DNA from: Mesostigma viride
Lineage: Eukaryota; Streptophyta; Mesostigmatophyceae; Mesostigmatales; Mesostigmataceae
Reading direction: 5' to 3'
Assembly (NCBI GenBank): GCA_009746045.1
Contig: RPFO01000579.1
Location: 626,160-653,659, forward strand
DNA: 27,500 bases
Shown here: in pieces, positions 24,605 to 27,500 of the stretch
How the letters are laid out: every line of letters begins with the position of its first letter
How positions within the stretch are numbered: the stretch's first letter is position 1
Translations under genes and position numbers: made by a program
The notes under the pieces: generated by a model
Seen by the model: only the letters and a program-made list of their open reading frames with translations
Told to the model about the DNA's origin: nothing
Databases searched by the model: none

Positions 24605-27500
24605 AGACTAACAAATCTCGACGGGGGAACGACTATATAAACAACCTAACAAATCTTGACGGGGGAGCGACTATATAAATAGCCTAACAAATCTTGACGG
24701 GGGAGCGACTATATAAACAACCTAACAAATCTTGACGGGGGAGCGACTATATAAATAGCCTAACAAATCTTGACGGGGGAACGACTATATAAACAACCTA
24801 ACAAATCTTGACGGGGGAACGACTATATAAATAGCCTAACAAATCTTGACGGGGGAACGACTATATAAATAGCCTAACAAATCTCGACGGGGGAACGACT
24901 ATATAAATAGCCTAACAAATCTTGACGGGGGAACGACTATATAAATAGACTAACAAATCTTGACGGGGGAACGACTATATAAATAGCCTAACAAATCTTG
25001 ACGGGGGAACGACTATATAAACAACCTAACAAATCTTGACGGGGGAACGACTATATAAATAGCCTAACAAATCTTGACGGGGAAACGACTATATAAATAG
25101 ACTAACAAATCTTGACGGGGAACGACTATATAAATAGACTAACAAATCTTGACGGGGAACGACTATATAAATAGCCTAACAAATCTCGACGGGGGAACGA
25201 CTATATAAACAACCTAACAAATCTTGACGGGGGAACGACTATATAAATAGCCTAACAAATCTCGACGGGGGAACGACTATATAAACAACCTAACAAATCT
25301 CGACGGGGGAACGACTATATAAATAGCCTAACAAATCTTGACGGGGGGACGACTATATAAATAACCTAACAAATCTTGACGGGGGAACGACTATATAAAT
25401 AGACTAACAAATCTTGACGGGGGAACGACTATATAAACAACCTAACAAATCTCGACGGGGGAACGACTATATAAATAGCCTAACAAATCTCGACGGGGGA
25501 ACGACTATATAAATAGCCTAACAAATCTTGACGGGGGAACGACTATATAAATAGCCTAACAAATCTCGACGGGGGAACGACTATATAAATAGCCTAACAA
25601 ATCTTGACGGGGGAACGACTATATAAATAGCCTAACAAATCTCGACGGGGGAACGACTATATAAATAGCCTAACAAATCTTGACGGGGGAACGACTATAT
25701 AAATAGCCTAACAAATCTTGACGGGGGAACGACTATATAAATAGCCTAACAAATCTTGACGGGGGAACGACTATATAAACAACCTAACAAATCTTGACGG
25801 GGGAACGACTATATAAATAGCCTAACAAATCTTGACGGGGGAACGACTATATAAATAGCCTAACAAATCTTGACGGGGGAACGACTATATAAATAGCCTA
25901 ACAAATCTTGACGGGGGAACGACTATATAAATAGACTAACAAATCTTGACGGGGGAACGACTATATAAATAGCCTAACAAATCTCGACGGGGGAACGACT
26001 ATATAAATAGACTAACAAATCTTGACGGGGGAACGACTATATAAATAGCCTAACAAATCTTGACGGGGGAACGACTATATAAATAGCCTAACAAATCTTG
26101 ACGGGGGAACGACTATATAAACAACCCAACAAATCTTGACGGGGGAACGACTATATAAATAGCCTAACAAATCTTGACGGGGGAACGACTATATAAATAG
26201 CCTAACAAATCTTGACGGGGGAACGACTATATAAATAGCCTAACAAATCTTGACGGGGGAACGACTATATAAATAGCCTAACAAATCTTGACGGGGGAAC
26301 GACTATATAAACAACCTAACAAATCTTGACGGGGGAACGACTATATAAATAGCCTAACAAATCTTGACGGGGGAACGACTATATAAATAGCCTAACAAAT
26401 CTTGACGGGGGAACGACTATATAAACAACCCAACAAATCTTGACGGGGGAACGACTATATAAATAGCCTAACAAATCTTGACGGGGGAACGACTATATAA
26501 ATAGCCTAACAAATCTTGACGGGGGAACGACTATATAAACAACCTAACAAATCTTGACGGGGGAACGACTATATAAATAGCCTAACAAATCTTGACGGGG
26601 GAACGACTATATAAATAGCCTAACAAATCTTGACGGGGGAACGACTATATAAATAGCCTAACAAATCTCGACGGGGGAACGACTATATAAATAGCCTAAC
26701 AAATCTTGACGGGGGAACGACTATATAAACAACCTAACAATTAATCTTGACGGGGGAACGACTATATAAATAGCCTAACAAATCTTGACGGGGGAACGAC
26801 TATATAAACAACCTAACAAATCTTGACGGGGGAACGACTATATAAATAGCCTAACAAATCTTGACGGGGGAACGACTATATAAATAGCCTAACAAATCTT
26901 GACGGGGGAACGACTATATAAACAACCCAACAAATCTTGACGGGGGAACGACTATATAAACAACCTAACAAATCTTGACGGGGGAACGACTATATAAACA
27001 ACCTAACAAATCTCGACGGGGGAACGACTACATAAACAACCTAACAAATCTTGACGGGGGAACGACTATATAAACAACCTAACAAATCTTGACGGGGGAA
27101 CGACTATATAAACAACCTAACAAATCTTGACGGGGGAACGACTATATAAATAGCCTAACAAATCTTGACGGGGGAACGACTATATAAACAACCTAACAAA
27201 TCTTGACGGGGGAACGACTATATAAATAGCCTAACAAATCTTGACGGGGGAACGACTATATAAACAACCTAACAAATCTTGACGGGGGAACGACTATATA
27301 AATAGCCTAACAAATCTTGACGGGGGAACGACTATATAAATAACCTAACAAATCTTGACGGGGGAACGACTATATAAATAGCCTAACAAATCTTGACGGG
27401 GGAACGACTATATAAACAACCTAACAAATCTTGACGGGGGAACGACTATATAAACAACCTAACAAATCTTGACGGGGGAACGACTATATAAACAACCTAA
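24605..27500 (+). repeat. 38 bp minisatellite, about 76 copies, running off the window
   Basis: The unit is CTAACAAATCTTGACGGGGG followed by AACGACTATATAAATAGC, 38 bases. Variants fall at a few positions: ATAGCCT, ACAACCT, ATAGACT or ATAACCT after TATATAA; TTGAC or TCGAC; GAACG or GAGCG near the start; and runs of four to six G. ATAGCCT and ACAACCT types alternate for the first six units and again near the window end, but are irregular between. One copy near 26740 carries a short TTA insertion. Every unit contains TATATAA. The array continues past the window end. Confidence 0.98.

Noticed and set aside
24605-27500. CRISPR array
   Set aside because: Units are contiguous 38-mers without unique spacers, and the genome is eukaryotic.
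24605-27500. rRNA-derived repeat (the reverse strand contains CCCCCGTCAA)
   Set aside because: The match to the conserved small-subunit rRNA region is only about ten bases and the rest of the unit does not fit.

Overview
The window looks like nuclear DNA of a green alga (Chlorophyta). Its genes are split by GT-AG introns, its coding exons are GC-rich, and one gene carries a transit-peptide-like N-terminus ahead of a thiamin-pathway kinase. Other signs are a Penelope-like retroelement with the GIY-YIG nuclease in front of the reverse transcriptase (an arrangement known from green algae and some animals), alga-style low-complexity linkers inside an enzyme, and heavy tandem-repeat content. The species cannot be named from the sequence. 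No prokaryotic operons, rRNA or intact tRNA genes were seen.

Layout: (1) 1-1052 holds the last three exons of an unrecognised plus-strand gene. (2) 1504-4590 is about 16.6 copies of a 185-186 bp satellite, fused to a 660 bp GGGA-type polypurine tract (4591-5254). (3) 5255-8760 is mostly non-coding with decayed fragments: a small unknown coding remnant, an ORF1-like non-LTR fragment and the C-terminal end of a non-LTR reverse-transcriptase protein. (4) 8763-9733 is a non-autonomous piggyBac-like element, with TTAA at both ends, short inverted repeats and internal hairpins. (5) 9734-12480 is anonymous sequence with a GTACC-rich cluster and two copies of a palindromic 20-mer. (6) 12614-15807 is a Penelope-like retroelement broken by frameshifts. 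A 113 bp retroposon with a 12 bp target-site duplication sits inside its RT domain. (7) 16622-19186 (minus) is one long, intact exon for a membrane-anchored PAPS-dependent sulfotransferase. (8) 20629-23391 (plus) carries the first two exons of a plastid-targeted ThiD-type HMP/HMP-P kinase. (9) From 23392 to the window end lies intron-like sequence with decayed partial copies of exon 2, a 17 x 21 bp minisatellite and about 76 copies of a 38 bp minisatellite.

The sulfotransferase and the thiD-like gene are divergent and share a 1.4 kb upstream region; nothing links them functionally. The remaining thiD exons must lie beyond the 38 bp array if the gene is functional, so that intron would exceed 4.1 kb and consist mainly of satellite.

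The most notable items are the permuted Penelope-like element with its nested retroposon, the duplicated exon-2 boundaries around the thiD gene, and the TATA-containing 38 bp array. All family assignments come from reading motifs by eye; no database search was possible.
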